64,000 nucleotides of DNA. It comes from Eumeta japonica. Taxonomy: Eukaryota; Arthropoda; Insecta; Lepidoptera; Psychidae. The DNA lies in the NCBI GenBank assembly GCA_005406025.1, contig BGZK01001341.1, positions 1-64,000 of the forward strand, in the 5' to 3' direction. Below the pieces are notes generated by a model, which was given only the letters and a program-made list of their open reading frames with translations, searched no databases and was not told where the DNA came from. Positions 1 to 10,959 of this stretch are shown one piece after another. The position numbers were made by a program, and so were the translations under genes. Position 1 is the first letter of the stretch. Every line of letters begins with the position of its first letter.

Positions 1-540
1 TATTTAAATGTATATTATTGAAATAATTACAAGTAACTTTTCCTACGAGACGATATCGCGTTCCTACAGGAAACTCGAAACATGCCGAACCAAGCGCGGA
101 CGTACTGGCTTCCAGTTTGTTGTGTTATTCTGTTGCTGAGCCAAGAAACTATAAAAAGATCGTTGCTAAACGAACCATAAGCCCGCCTTCCAACCGTCTT
201 TGCGATCTGCCGCTTCTAGATCTGTCTGATTTTTGTGATAGTCCATACGGTGTATGTTTCGGCCCACAGTCCGCCGGGAATGAGGTGCGCCTCTCCCGCC
301 CAATCTCGTTCCAGTGCTGCTGCTTTGTGTCCTGCACCACTGGTCTGAGCCCAGCGGGCCAAGCATAAACTTTGAGACAAAAATCTCTATATAGAGAGAC
401 AGATCTATAAAGAGGCTCTTGTCTAGGACGTCATGCTACGTCCGTGGGAAAGTAGAGCAGTATCTATTCGTTGTGACAGTTTTCATTTACCCCATTGCTA
501 GGGCATACCCTTCCACAATCATTTTCTCTCATATTGAGCG
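1..540. other. intergenic, no gene recognised
   Basis: AT-rich at the start, then a GC-richer patch at about 175-365 that is open in several overlapping frames on both strands for 60-85 codons. Open frames on both strands of a GC-rich patch are expected by chance, because stop codons are AT-rich. None of the translations shows a motif I recognise. The patch may be an old repeat fragment. Confidence 0.5.
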
Positions 541-722
541 ACTTGAGTTTAAAACATTGAAACATCCGGGACCGACAACTTAACGTGCTTTTCGAGTCAC
601 GAAAGGAGTGGTTTGATTTGACTAAGGTTAAAAACTTATCAGTAAATTTGCCCGTGGTGAGGATCGAACCTGCTCTTTTAGGCCGAAATCGATGCTCTTA
701 ACCACTGAGCCATCACCGTTTA
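541..722 (-). repeat. tRNA-derived SINE
   Basis: Read on the minus strand from about 720, the sequence has a tRNA-like head: an A-box-like TGGCTCAGTGG at about 703-713 and a B-box-like GGTTCGATCC at about 662-671. An A-box plus B-box is the RNA polymerase III promoter layout of tRNA-derived SINEs. The body that follows contains GCACGTTAA near 580-588 and GGTCCCGG near 567-574, motifs that recur in SINEs of moths and butterflies (recalled, not searched). The acceptor stem does not close into a functional tRNA. The SINE-like block at 60.5-60.8 kb shares the GCACGTTAA body motif. The downstream end is not defined; homology may run further left. Confidence 0.72.
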
Positions 723-2619
723 GTATCTGTTAGATTGGTCAATTCGGTTACAAGTATATTTTCTGATATGGTTTTTCAATCAATCAAATGTATTTGTTTA
801 AGTAGAGGGCGCGTGTCTCATAATTTCATCTCCAGTTTAAAATTATTCTTGGTAGTTCACTAAAACAACACTAATTTATTCTCGCAAACAAAGCCCATTT
901 ATAACATTTTTTTTTTAGTTTTAGGCTAAGAACCGAGTAACATAATTAATTTACTAGCGCTAAATCCCTTGTCGAGTGCGGAGACCCTCGCGTGCGCGGG
1001 CTCACGAAAGCTCTAATCCATCAGAGCTTAATTAGGTGTGTTGTAGGGCTGAAGTGTTAGGGGGAGGGATTTTTTCTTGTAGTCGCAGGCGTTAAGCTCC
1101 GTTGTAACAGTACTGAATAACTTGAAAATAACGGCCTTCTATAACAAATGTAAGTATGGAGCGCACACCTCCCACGCCGCTCAGCTCCGGTTCGGTTAGC
1201 TTATTAAATGTTAAATACCGTGTATCATGTCTTTATCAAATTGTCAAGAATAATTAAGCCATATCAAATATTTTGTAATGTATTATGCATGAACTTTCAC
1301 GTAATTATCCGTTTACGTGATATTGTCTTTTTTAGTAGAAATAAATCGAAACCATCATATAATCTTTATGTGTTAAAATTATAACGGTAATGCCAGCAAA
1401 TAAATATTTATTTGTTCTCACATGGTAAGCACGGATTCTATGAGATAAATTCAATTCGTGCATAAAAATTATCATAAATACAAATTTATACTTATTACAT
1501 TGGCCAAATAAATGAAGTGACAAATATTCATAACATCATTCGCTTTGTTTATGTAATATGATTACGCTGTTATATAAACTAAATAGTTATTATTTTATAA
1601 TTTATAGTAATATTGATTACAACCAATACATGTATTTATCCAATTCTTACACAAGTTGTAATTGTAATAATAATAAATATAAGTATAATATTAATACTGC
1701 ACAAACTGAGTCCAACAAATAACTATAAATACCGTGTTAGATTGTAAAATAAATTCATTAATTTTACAATGATTTTACAAAATGTAAAACAATAATTGTT
1801 CTACTTATAAATCTGCTGTCTCTTTATAATTAAAATGAATATTGAATTAATAAATGAAAAAATAATATGTACTAAATTTCACATCTAATTATGTAGTTTG
1901 GAATCCGAGTTTTCTTATCATTATAAAATAACAACCGGGTATTATTTGAAATTATAATATTAAGAATTTATTAACGAATTACGAAAACAACAAGACAAAT
2001 TCATACCGACTTGGAACTAAATCGGAATTGGCTAGCTAAAACACAATAAGTTGGAGGTAGTGAGGCGACATTGTGTAGTAATTTTCTGTGACTTTCGGCT
2101 TGTAACGAGCAATTTCCGAGAAGTTATCTCAACAAATTAGCTGACCATTTTCTTGGCTTCTCCTTAACTTACGTCCACGTACATATAATACGAAAATTGA
2201 TATGTAATAAAGTCAACGAAGCTTAGTATACATTAGTACGGGGCTTTGATTTGATCACTATCATTCCTGACATGTATAAATAAAGAATAGATCAAGTTTG
2301 TAGAAACTGTATTTAAAATTATTAATGTTGATTTAATGAAAGCCCCTGATGCTTATTTTTTTTTTTAGTTCAGCTGGGATCGTTTATTTTTAAAGATTAT
2401 CAGATTGTTGAAGCGGTTTAAGTTATCATCCCCTTTAAAATCTATTTATTTTAATTAACAATAATAATATAGTGTATTAGTAAAAATTTGATTTGTACTT
2501 AGTACGTTTATTCCGAATTGACATTTAAAATCGTGAAATAGACGATCTATACTTATAATGTGTGATTTTCCAAGTCCCTCTCATAGAACGATTATTATTT
2601 CATGGGGTCGTAACAAGAA
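723..2619. other. AT-rich intergenic stretch
   Basis: Very AT-rich, no coding frame of note. A moderately GC-rich patch at about 955-1200 contains a CTAATCC homeodomain-type core and a 7-bp hairpin (AAGCTCT/AGAGCTT). A perfect 10-bp inverted repeat (ATTGTAAAAT/ATTTTACAAT) lies at 1741-1770. Nothing else recognised. Confidence 0.55.
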
Positions 2620-2639
2620 TATTATATATATATGGCAGG

Positions 2640-3005
2640 CTCGTGGTGCGGCCAAGTCGGTTGCAGTATGAAAATGGGCTAGTTCGACCGGTGAGATGCT
2701 CCTGCCACATTTTTACAGAACACAGGCGTGAAATAACATCTTCCGCTTGCGTTTTGTGAGTGAGAATTCCGGTGGCCCACTCCAACCTGTATCAGTCTAC
2801 TCCCTCCTCTACTAGCATACTCCCCCCTCAACTAAACCACTCCCCCTTTATTTTTAGATATCCCATTCTTTCCTATGAGGTCGGCAACGCAGTGGCGACT
2901 CCTCTGCGTTTGCGAGTGTTCATGGGGAATGGCGACCGCTGTGATGTGATGTGTCGGTATTTTCCGATGGCTCACATGGTCGTTTGCCCCATGAAAACGC
3001 TATGA
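2640..3005 (+). repeat. dispersed repeat, CATGGGCGGCGG-core family, copy 1
   Basis: One of eight copies in the window sharing an ordered set of landmarks: a 'CAGGCGTGAAATAACA' block, a 'GTGAG..TCCGGTGGCCCACTC' block, a C-rich stretch, 'GCAACGCAGTGGCGACTCCTC', a 'TGCGAGTGTTCATGGG' core and a final 'GCTCACATGGTCGTTTGCCCC' tail. In this copy the core is drifted (CATGGGGAATGGCGACC). The short frame ending near 2759 with EHRREITSSACVL just upstream is in the same repeat. From memory these blocks form the 3' end of non-LTR elements common in Lepidoptera; that assignment is not tested. Confidence 0.7.
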
Positions 3006-3431
3006 AAAAAAATCTTGGGTACCTATTGCGACACCCACCATAACTGGAGTGATTATAGTTTCGTCTCCACGGCACGATCACGGTAATAGGTGCCCATCAC
3101 GCAGCGGATTAACGCTTAAGCCACGTTCAGAATTTTCCCTGTGACCCCATATCATAATGAAGCGGCCCTTTAATGTTTGTTTTTTGTTTCAGGTAATATC
3201 AAAAGTCTCTGGGTGCGTTCAGAAACTTCACCCGTGTAAGTCAATACAAACTTTTAGGGCCCGGGCGCCGAGCACGGTCCAACTGTTACGTTAAGGCTTC
3301 AATGTTTTTGAACGGGCCGTGAAAATTGTATTTATAAGCTTTCGTTATATAAATATTGACTTACTTAAGTTTTAATGCGGATCTACTTTAATTAATAAAT
3401 ACGTTGTATATAACATAGAAAAAGTTCCAAT
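3006..3431. other. intergenic, nothing recognised
   Basis: Mixed composition with a GC-rich patch around 3258-3290. The run TTTTTTGTTTCAG at about 3180-3192 looks like a splice acceptor, but no open frame with a donor follows it. Confidence 0.45.
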
Positions 3432-3790
3432 GTTGTCTATGATGTGAATTCAGGTATGAAAATAAACGAATCCAAAACCAAGGTCATGACGCTTGAAAGA
3501 AGCAAAAACATGATCAGAAGCAATATTTTAATAGAATAGCTGTAAGAACTAAAGAAAGAATCTGAATTGTTTGCTAACGAGTGCCGGCGAATATGACGAA
3601 GATATTGAAAGAGAATTAAATACAAAAAATATAGCGAATAAAGCCTTGCGCGTAGTTATATATGTAGTTAAAATTTCATACGGTGAGCGTATTTGGATTT
3701 CTATAATGGAGTTTTAACTTCTACGCTTGTTGTATGGTAACGGATGTACGACACGGAAGAAGAAACATGAGAAACTGGAAAATCTTAGAA
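3432..3790 (+). pseudogene. RTE-type non-LTR retrotransposon reverse transcriptase, broken fragment
   Basis: Translated in pieces this is the palm/thumb part of a non-LTR reverse transcriptase of the RTE-like group. The first piece (about 3450-3537) reads NSGMKINESKTKVMTLERS, matching the G-K-N-x-x-K-T-K-V-M block that follows the catalytic YADD region. It ends in an in-frame TAG. A second piece in another frame near 3590-3660 reads EYDEDIEREL then NKALRVVI, and a third near 3690-3735 reads YNGVLTSTL followed by a stop. The order and spacing match the family, but at least two frameshifts and several stops separate the pieces. The endonuclease domain and the catalytic YADD are absent. It is an old dead fragment and cannot make protein. 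The match to the family is from memory. Confidence 0.8.
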
Positions 3791-5549
3791 GTGCACGTTG
3801 AAAAGTATTTATTATTAAGAAAACAAAGTATATATTATTAACATAATAAAATAGTAAAATGTATATAATTCATAAAATCTTTAAAAATAAAAAGTAACAC
3901 TCGTATAACCTAACTACATACAAATTTTTGGCCTTGGCAATATTTTTCGACAAAAAAATTATTATATACATTATATCCAGTGAAAGGCTTAAAGAGCGAA
4001 GGTTTCTCTTTGCAACAGTATGTTTTTATATTAGATAAGTATATTCCATTATTTGTGGAAATGATTGAAATCAATTACATTTCATGCTTTTTGTTAACCA
4101 ACTGTAATGCAAATCAAAATAGAACCAATACAGTGGAATACGATTCATGGACAGTATGTGCAGTTTCTATAATGATAAAAAAGACCAACGGTTCAAGAAA
4201 ATGGCCCAGATTAAAGTCAGTCGTAGTGATCTGAACAAAAAATTAGAAATGATGGCCTTTGTAGACAATCAAATCACTTCGACATACTTATGTCATGTAA
4301 AGGATACCTCAAAGTAGAATAACGAAAGAAATCTCTGGAGCTAAGACGCGTGACGGAAGGGATAGCAAAGGGTGCCCTGGGAAACCTTGTAAAGACCAAT
4401 CCGGTGATGTGTTAATGGAAGAATAATTTTATATAAACGAAACCGGATAGCTTGCATGAAACTTTCGATGAGAGTCTTCAAAATGACTAGAGTATGGGAG
4501 AAGCGCGTTAAGCGAAGAGTTTATATTATGTTCTGCTGAACATAGATTTTCGTCTAAGAATACAGCATAAGGTCTTTGGCCCTTGGGCAAACCCAACGAG
4601 TTTTTCGGATATTCATGTATAAGAACCTTCCCTGATGCGTTCGTTTTATCACTGTATTTTGTACACCGATAGAATCTAGTAACAGTTACTTTCGTTCGTG
4701 GATATGAATTGAAATAGTACTTATTGACTCAAGTTATCGGGCTAGAACTATCTTCCTCTGCTTCTCAGACGGGCGGGTTAACCACCAACATTATTTTTTC
4801 CACTTGTTAATGAATAGCTTTAATAACTATATATTTCAGAACTAGGTTAGCAAACGAAAAAATTCGTCTCTCTAAAGAAATTATTATTTAAGTTGCATAT
4901 AATAAACTAACTCGAAGCGTTTGTATTGGTTCATATGAATCATACGGAATGGGTAAACTTTGAACAAAATATGACTTCCTAAACACAATGTTTACTCTAA
5001 GGAAAGTTATCACTTCGATATTAGCCAAGATATTTATAAAAAATCATCTTATTATTTCTTTTTGTCTAATGCGTTCTTCTATCCACATATGATTTTTTTT
5101 TATTTAGCGGTATTAATTTAAAATGTTGAAGAAATTCTTCAGGAATCCAGATTTTTTTTCCAATTTTGTGGTATCTTTATGGATATGACAATTACGACGA
5201 TTTAGCTCGATAATTTACATATATTTGTATGCACTGAAATACATACAACCAGTATTACCAATGTGTTTCACATGCAGTAGCCGATTGACCTTTATCACTA
5301 ATTGTCAAATCGCTTACTGTTCAAATGTGATCAAATATTGAAAGCTTTTCAGTTTTCATCACACTTCTTTGTACTTATTCGTATATAATTTTTCAATACT
5401 TAAAGTAGGACTTAAAACACTATCACAAGCATTTTGATGGATGGCGTTTTACCACGGCACGCTTCATGGGTAATTTTCTGTGATGTATGGTAAAACTTTG
5501 GAATTATTTACAATCAGCGCTCTTCCATATGAATTACGACAAGAGAGCT
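3791..5549. other. AT-rich intergenic stretch
   Basis: Mostly AT-rich. A less AT-rich segment at about 4240-4560 has no usable open frame and could be further decayed element sequence downstream of the reverse-transcriptase remnant. No feature recognised. Confidence 0.5.
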
Positions 5550-5690
5550 TTCAAGATAAGACTATACACCTTTCTGAAATACCAGCAATGCACTAATGAT
5601 TACCCTGGGGCTGCGGGTGTCCATGGGCGGCGGTGACCGTCTATTGTCCGACGGTCGGCATGCTCGTTTTGCTTCTTATACGTCACGATC
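5550..5690 (+). repeat. dispersed repeat, CATGGGCGGCGG-core family, copy 2
   Basis: Carries the 3' half of the family: 'CCAGCAATGCACTAATGA', then 'GGGGCTGCGGGTGTCCATGG' running into the GCGGCGGTGACCG core, and a tail with GGCATGCTCGTTTTGC. The upstream blocks (GTGAGAGT..GGTGGCCCACTC) are absent or too decayed to see, so this copy looks 5'-truncated. Confidence 0.72.
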
Positions 5691-5734
5691 TAATCTAATT
5701 CCTAACTCGAACGATTATTGATTGAAACGGACAG

Positions 5735-5932
5735 ATTGGAACAATATTCCGTGGGAGAGGAGACGCACAGACACGACACGTCCCGTTTATTTATTTACGC
5801 GCCCTTTCTCCGGACGCGGCGCAAATGGGGCGCGTCGGCCGCTCACGTGTTCATTCGGCCCTAAATCGCCTTTACCTCTCGCCGAAAATCCTCCGCGTCT
5901 CGCTTCGGAAAATATCGACTATCTTCAGTGAT
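5735..5932. promoter_or_regulatory. GC/CpG-rich island, candidate cis-regulatory element
   Basis: A sharply bounded GC-rich, CpG-rich block in an AT-rich background, with a CACGTG E-box at 5844-5849. It is open for 69 codons on the plus strand, but the translation has no recognisable motif and the island is not flanked by splice signals. It is one of about sixteen similar islands. Regulatory function is inferred from composition alone. Confidence 0.32.
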
Positions 5933-6039
5933 GTTTAGTACCATGCTGTGGTAATGTATACGGTGGTCAGGGTTTTCGATGATGTTATTTTTTTGTTCGT
6001 TGTTATCTTTTTAAAGCATTCAAAATTGTAAACGAGCGT

Positions 6040-6290
6040 GTGAACCACCGGGAAGAGTAGATGACCAACGCCGCCCAAGGACATTCGTATTCCCATAGGT
6101 GTCACTGCTAGAGAGTTGCTGACATTTTGGTAAGGAATGCTATATCTGACGGAGAAGGAGAATGGTCAACCAAAAATTTTAGGAAGGTGTAGGATATCTA
6201 ATCAAAGGGGGAGTGGGTCCCCGTAACTCTCACTCACTGAACGGAATACAATGGAGGAAGTTGCGACTTCATTTCTCTATTGCGTAAGAG
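6040..6290 (-). repeat. dispersed repeat, CATGGGCGGCGG-core family, copy 3
   Basis: Reading the minus strand gives the family order: 'GTTCAGTGAGTGAGAGTTAC', 'CCCACTCCCCCTTTGAT', 'TCAGCAACTCTCTAGCAGTG', and then 'TGTCCTTGGGCGGCG' with a short tail 'GGTGGTTCACACGCTCG'. Both the upstream and core blocks are kept, so this is one of the more complete copies. Orientation is opposite to copies 1 and 2. Confidence 0.75.
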
Positions 6291-7304
6291 TGAGGTATAT
6301 CGCAGGTGTAGTCACCTCATTTCCGTGCTACATTCAAGTTGATCACAGCATGACTACCAGATTATTTAATTATTATTATTATTTTAGTGAAATATTTTAC
6401 GTAGCAATTTACGATTTTTGACATTTAGAAATTTAAATTTGGTATCATAAGTCGATTTTTGAGCCATTGTCAGATATCGACTTATACGGTTTTTGAAATA
6501 GTGTACATGTATAACGTAAGTGGAAAAGCATTCCGAAACCGTAGAACCATTCGAATGTTTGTTCTTGTATCTTGTTACCCCATTTAAGAAAGAATCCCTT
6601 CGTATGCTCTTCTTTTTGATTCAGATTGAAGGGCTTGGACATGCACGAGGGGTTGGTCACTCCAGCCACGATAGAAACATAAGCAAATAGACTTCTAGTA
6701 CTTAAGATTCCTAGTCTACTATGGAATTCTAATAAAAAATATTTTATAATACTCAGTTCTAAACGAACCTAATTTTAAAAGATTATAAATATACACACAT
6801 ACTGGGAGTGGGAAAACTCGTCCGCTTTTGAATTGATGAAAATAGGCGCAAAATGCTTAGGAGATCGAGGTGATAAATGTAAGCTCAATTTACTACGCGG
6901 CTCTCATTAGCTCTCGGGCGAACTTCAGCAGGTTTCGGGAATATGCACGTGCTTAGCACAGATTGCGCGACGGCCTAAGGTGAAGTGAGAAGACAGAAGA
7001 ACTGCTCGGTGACGAAGTTTATGTGGTGAGGAAGTACAGGCCCTAATAAAGAAGAGAATATGACAAGGAAAAGAATAACTTGTAAGAGGCACGAGGAGGC
7101 CGTTGAACTAGATTAATCGGTGTCCAGCTTCTGCTATTCGGCCCATATGAAAAGGTTGTCGCAAGGGCCATGGGAGGTGGTGAGCTGTCCATATCCTAGA
7201 CTGTTCAATTTCAATTAATATTCCTCTACTATTTATTCATAACATATACATCTTGTTGTATTGTATGAGGTGTTAGTTCGCGGAAATCCATAGTAGACGT
7301 AGAA
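6291..7304. other. intergenic, nothing firmly recognised
   Basis: AT-rich to about 6800, then a more balanced segment (6810-7200) rich in AGAAGA/GAGG purine runs on the plus strand. The latter may be decayed element sequence upstream of the Penelope-like remnant, but no translated piece matches a family I can name. A (TTA)n run lies near 6366-6384. Confidence 0.45.
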
Positions 7305-7460
7305 TGCATTAACATGCAGCATGCAACCCACCGCTGACCCTCGAATCTGCCTCCACTACGAATCTATGTCCAAAGGATTGAATATTGATTCTAGAGGATT
7401 GACTTATATCGAACACCTAAGCAAGTGTTATTTATTTTTATAATTATCTTAGTTCGATAA
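7305..7460. repeat. left arm of 155-bp inverted repeat
   Basis: Reverse complement of 7953-8110. Shared landmarks include GCATGCAACCCACCGCTGA, TCCACTACGAATCT, GGATTGAATATTGATTC and AAGCAAGTGTTATTT followed by TAATTATCTTAGT. A few substitutions separate the arms, so they are not recent duplicates. Confidence 0.8.
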
Positions 7461-7462
7461 CA

Positions 7463-7708
7463 TATCCGAAACACATTTCGGCCTTTAGAAATAATAAATC
7501 AGACAGATCCCATTTTGGTAAACATCTATTACAAACCGGTCATAAGCTTAATAACGATCACAAATTCGATGTTTTGCATGTGTGCGAGAAAGGGTTACGT
7601 TTGAATGTTTTGCAATCCTTCGAAATTTTAAAACATAAAGATAATAATAATATGCTCAATGAACAGATTGACGTTTATAAATCGCCATTATTGGACGCTT
7701 GCCTGTAA
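7463..7708 (+). pseudogene. GIY-YIG-like endonuclease C-terminal fragment of a Penelope-like element
   Basis: An open frame running out of the left inverted repeat to a TAA at 7706-7708, about 81 codons. It reads HISAFRNNK, then SHFGKHLLQTGHK, FDVLHVCEKG, LRLNVLQSFEI and a final LNEQIDVYKSPLLD. The pattern H-I-x-A-F-R, S-x-F-x-K-H-L-x-x-x-G-H, then E-I is the C-terminal half of the GIY-YIG nuclease module carried at the end of Penelope-like polyproteins (recalled). The GIY and YIG strands, and the whole reverse transcriptase, are missing upstream where the inverted repeat begins. No start codon is expected because the frame is a fragment of a larger protein. The catalytic glutamate of the family normally lies in the 'L-E-x-x-E-I' segment, which here reads LQSFEI, so activity is doubtful even apart from truncation. 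Confidence 0.62.
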
Positions 7709-7952
7709 CTATTTAGGTAATGTTGGTGATGGTTAGTCTGTGACATTTGACAGGCATGTCTATTGGTAGTGGTCCGTGGCTACTTTAAGGATTCTTTCGA
7801 CGCTCTTTGACCATTGCATGACAGCCGCCCGCTTAACGAGGTTGTGTCGGTTGTTTTAACACTCCTTACACCCTGGTGGATGTAACTGTCGGCAATTTCC
7901 TGTGGATGTGCCTGGTTAGCATAAAACGTATGTAGTATTAACAATTTAACGA

Positions 7953-8110
7953 TTAGCGGACTAAGATAATTATAAAAAGAAATAACACTTGCCTTGGTGT
8001 TCAACATCTGTCAATCCTCTGGAATCAATATTCAATCCTTTGGATAGAGATTCGTAGTGGAGAGGCAGATTTGAGAGTCAGCGGTGGGTTGCATGCTGCA
8101 TGTTAATGCA
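7953..8110. repeat. right arm of 155-bp inverted repeat
   Basis: Partner of 7305-7460. The arm ends at AATGCATG and is followed by TTGCAGGCAAGCGTCTA, which is the outer element end seen again at the 13.9-14.3 kb copy (GCAAGCAAGCGTCTA) and, reversed, at 43.59 kb (TAGACACTTGCC). Confidence 0.8.
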
Positions 8111-8131
8111 TGTTGCAGGCAAGCGTCTATA

Positions 8132-8859
8132 TACATCTTGTGGTATTAAAACGGAATCTGTTATATTTGATGAGAACTACCTGCGGACGAGCTGTCGAAC
8201 GACCAGTTAACGTCAGTTAACAAAAAGTCAAACAACCAACAAACACATAAGGAAAAAACTTTATTTTGTCCGAGAATTACTTAAATGTTACTGAACATTA
8301 CGTATCTACACGTATCCATTCCACACGGAAATGTATATAGATGGTTTTAGGCTGTTTATATTTAAATTTTTATACAACTTTCAGTATTATATATTTTTTT
8401 TCATTTTTTTTCATCGTCAATAACGCCCAAAAAAGCGGACGGCCGAGTCATACCACTACAATATAAAGAAGCACTTGAAATGTTTATCTTTGCGCTTTTG
8501 CCGACCTTCAAACAAAAGTCTAGCCCTCTCGTCGTTCGATGTAAATAATCTAACGAAACGAAATAGTTCCCTTATTTATCCGACTCTTTTGTGCTTTTGT
8601 ATAAGCAATAAACCCTTTGAACTGGAGGATAATGTTTGTAGATAGCACTTTTGTTACGGCATAATTCTATGCCGAACACAATTCTGTGTTTTATAAATCA
8701 GCAATTTTTTATTAAAAAAAAATTAACATGATCTAAAAATTTACTGAAGTAAATTTTTATCCGTTATACACCTCGAAGCAGGTCTACTGCTGCGCCTTAT
8801 ATTGCATTACAAGCCAGCCGAGATCTAGTTGCATTCGCACGTATAGAGTTCTGCATCTG
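8132..8859. other. AT-rich intergenic stretch
   Basis: Nothing coding. A short perfect inverted repeat (CGGCATA/TATGCCG, 4-nt loop) lies at about 8658-8675. Confidence 0.5.
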
Positions 8860-8907
8860 ACACATTTCGTTGCACTCTATCACATAAGAGAGTGCAATGA
8901 AATGTGT
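8860..8907. repeat. 19-bp stem hairpin with one G-U-compatible pair
   Basis: ACACATTTCGTTGCACTCT (8860-8878) faces AGAGTGCAATGAAATGTGT (8889-8907) across a 10-nt loop. The only mismatch is compatible with a G-U pair if transcribed from the plus strand. Stem and loop lengths are on the short side for a microRNA precursor, and flanking pairing is weak, so a miniature inverted-repeat element is equally possible. It matches no microRNA I know. Confidence 0.55.
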
Positions 8908-10959
8908 GTGCAATACTTAAGTATACAATAATTTTTTTTCTGGTTATACGTTCACATTGGTTTTTAAACTAGTGTTTTTTGATTTGTTCCGTCGCTTGTG
9001 CTGAATAAATTTTGCTTTTTTGCCTAATACCAAGATTGTGATAAACAGGGACGTTTATTCGTCAATTTGACACTGAACGCATGCATTTTTCTTCTATTGC
9101 TCATTTACAGATGTTTTATTTTTAATGCAGACGTGTTAAACTTCCGATGTATGTGGTGTTACACGTTATAGCTATCCATACCAATCGTTTTATGTGAAGT
9201 TTTGCAGTTGCAATTTTTATTACGTAACACGATTTTTATAACTACATAAAGAGAAATCCATATAAATAAATATTAACAAAAGTATACATACGCTTTCGTT
9301 ATTATAAGAGATGTATGTGTTTACCCCTTTGCTTATTGTATATATTCCAAATAAAAAAACATTCTTAAGGAGTGAGTTCCAGACGTGCATCGGAGCTGAG
9401 GCGCACCATTTTTTTTTACTACCACAAATACGAAGACCTCAAAGAGGCTGACACGGTATCGAGTGCAAGTCTATGAACATTATAAACCATAATGAAACTC
9501 CTTGTCGATCTGTCAAAGCGCGTTACTCAACATAAGGCCAAAGAAGGCCCTTCGTAAGTTAATCTAACAAGCCAAAGTAATCTCGCGGATAGAACTTCAA
9601 GAAGATACCCATCTCGCCGAAAGGTTAACTCGATGTACAAACTACCAAAGTTTCCGTATACATTATCGAGCGAGCCCTTAAACTCTGCAGGTGTATGCCA
9701 GATCTACGAGTTCGAGATTCAGAAGAATTGGAAAATGGTGAGAAACATACGCTAGGGAATGTCTAGGTGACAACGAAAGTACTCCAGTCAATCATCAGAC
9801 TCAAAAAGCTTGAATTTAGAGTGATTTGTGAGATATTTACTAAAAAGTATCTAATGGTAAATTCCAGGGATAAACTACAGATGAGAGTAATAAGTATTGT
9901 TAATTTCGTGTATATTTTTTATGAGTTGTTCATAAATTTTGCGCGCAATTGAATCAGTACTTTTTGTTTGACGTTGGGGCAGATATTAATGATAAATGGC
10001 AAATTAATGAACCGTATCGTAATAATATAGACGGTAATTTTAGCATCATTATTAAAAGGAAGATCACTCGATGTAAAAAATGAAGCTGTGCTTGCTAGTT
10101 ATTGATGAAGCGATTATTATTTAAATAATTTATTAATAGCTTATCTACATACGGCAAGTAGAACAATCACTAGACAGAAAAAAAATGAGATATTCTTTTG
10201 GGAGGAGTCGCCAATACAGATAATATAATTAGTAATAAAATAATGATATATATATATATATATAATTATTTTCCATTTATCTTTTTATTTTATATGGATA
10301 TTTTAACAATTTTAATCTCGTACCTGGCTAGTACTAATTAAGAGCTAAATAATTATTCCCTGTGTCTAAGCGATTATTCAAGTGAATGACAATTTTCCTC
10401 CCCTCGATTTGCTGTGGGTGTGTAAAATGTAACTTATCGAGAGAAAAGTATTTGACAAGAGTGTCTTTGTATGAACCGTATAAGTTAACTTAACCTAATA
10501 CTTAAAACTATTTTTCTTTACTTTTTTCTATTTTTCTGAAAATACCTGAGATGTCGCTGCAAGCAAATTGAGCGATAATTTTAAGTTGTATATTTTCTAG
10601 TTTAATTTTTCAATTAAATTTTCATTCAGGTTTGACCATCTGTTTCTATTCTATAATTCTATTCTATTCGTGTTTTATTAATAAAAGAAACAGCGGCATG
10701 CACTGTTGGATATGCCAATTTTTTTTGTTAAATATTTCACGCTTTCTTCAAATTTTGAATTTTCGCTCTTTCACAATAAAAATATTCTCAAATGACATCC
10801 CACCTAGGCGACTAGGTATCAAAAAAGAAAAGCAGCAATACATTTATATAGGCAGGTAAGCTTAGCCGGCGACAGAAAAACCGGGGATAACGAATAAAAT
10901 TGGAGGAATAAAAGACGCATAGAGGCGTCACCGAAAGTATAAATGATAGTTGCAATAGA
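8908..10959. other. AT-rich intergenic stretch with (TA)n
   Basis: No gene recognised. A TA microsatellite occupies about 10243-10264. A more balanced segment at 9370-9770 has no open frame beyond 60 codons and no motif I can name. Confidence 0.5.

Larger units (their letters stand above)
7305..8131 (+). mobile_element. Penelope-like element remnant with inverted terminal repeats
   Basis: A coding end (7463-7708) is flanked by a long inverted repeat: the left arm 7305-7460 is the reverse complement of the right arm 7953-8110, with only scattered mismatches. Between the stop codon and the right arm lies a non-coding tail (7709-7952). The outer end on the right is AAGCGTCTA at 8123-8131. Two other tail-only copies occur in the window (13860-14280 plus; 43590-43740 minus), so the tail is a genuine repeat. 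Penelope-like elements are known for terminal repeats in direct or inverted arrangement around the reverse transcriptase and GIY-YIG coding region; this locus fits that layout but lacks the reverse transcriptase. The alternative, that a second tail copy inserted in opposite orientation, is also possible. Confidence 0.62.

Noticed and set aside
117..368. 83-codon plus-strand frame and two minus-strand frames in the first 400 bp
   Set aside because: Open frames on both strands of the same GC-richer patch, with no domain, splice signal or codon pattern; most likely chance in an old repeat.
655..722. Functional tRNA gene
   Set aside because: A- and B-box-like sequences are present but the acceptor stem does not pair and a SINE body follows.
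3180..3240. Possible exon between TTTGTTTCAG and GTGTAAGT
   Set aside because: No reading frame consistent with a coding exon and no neighbouring exon; splice-like motifs are frequent by chance in AT-rich DNA.
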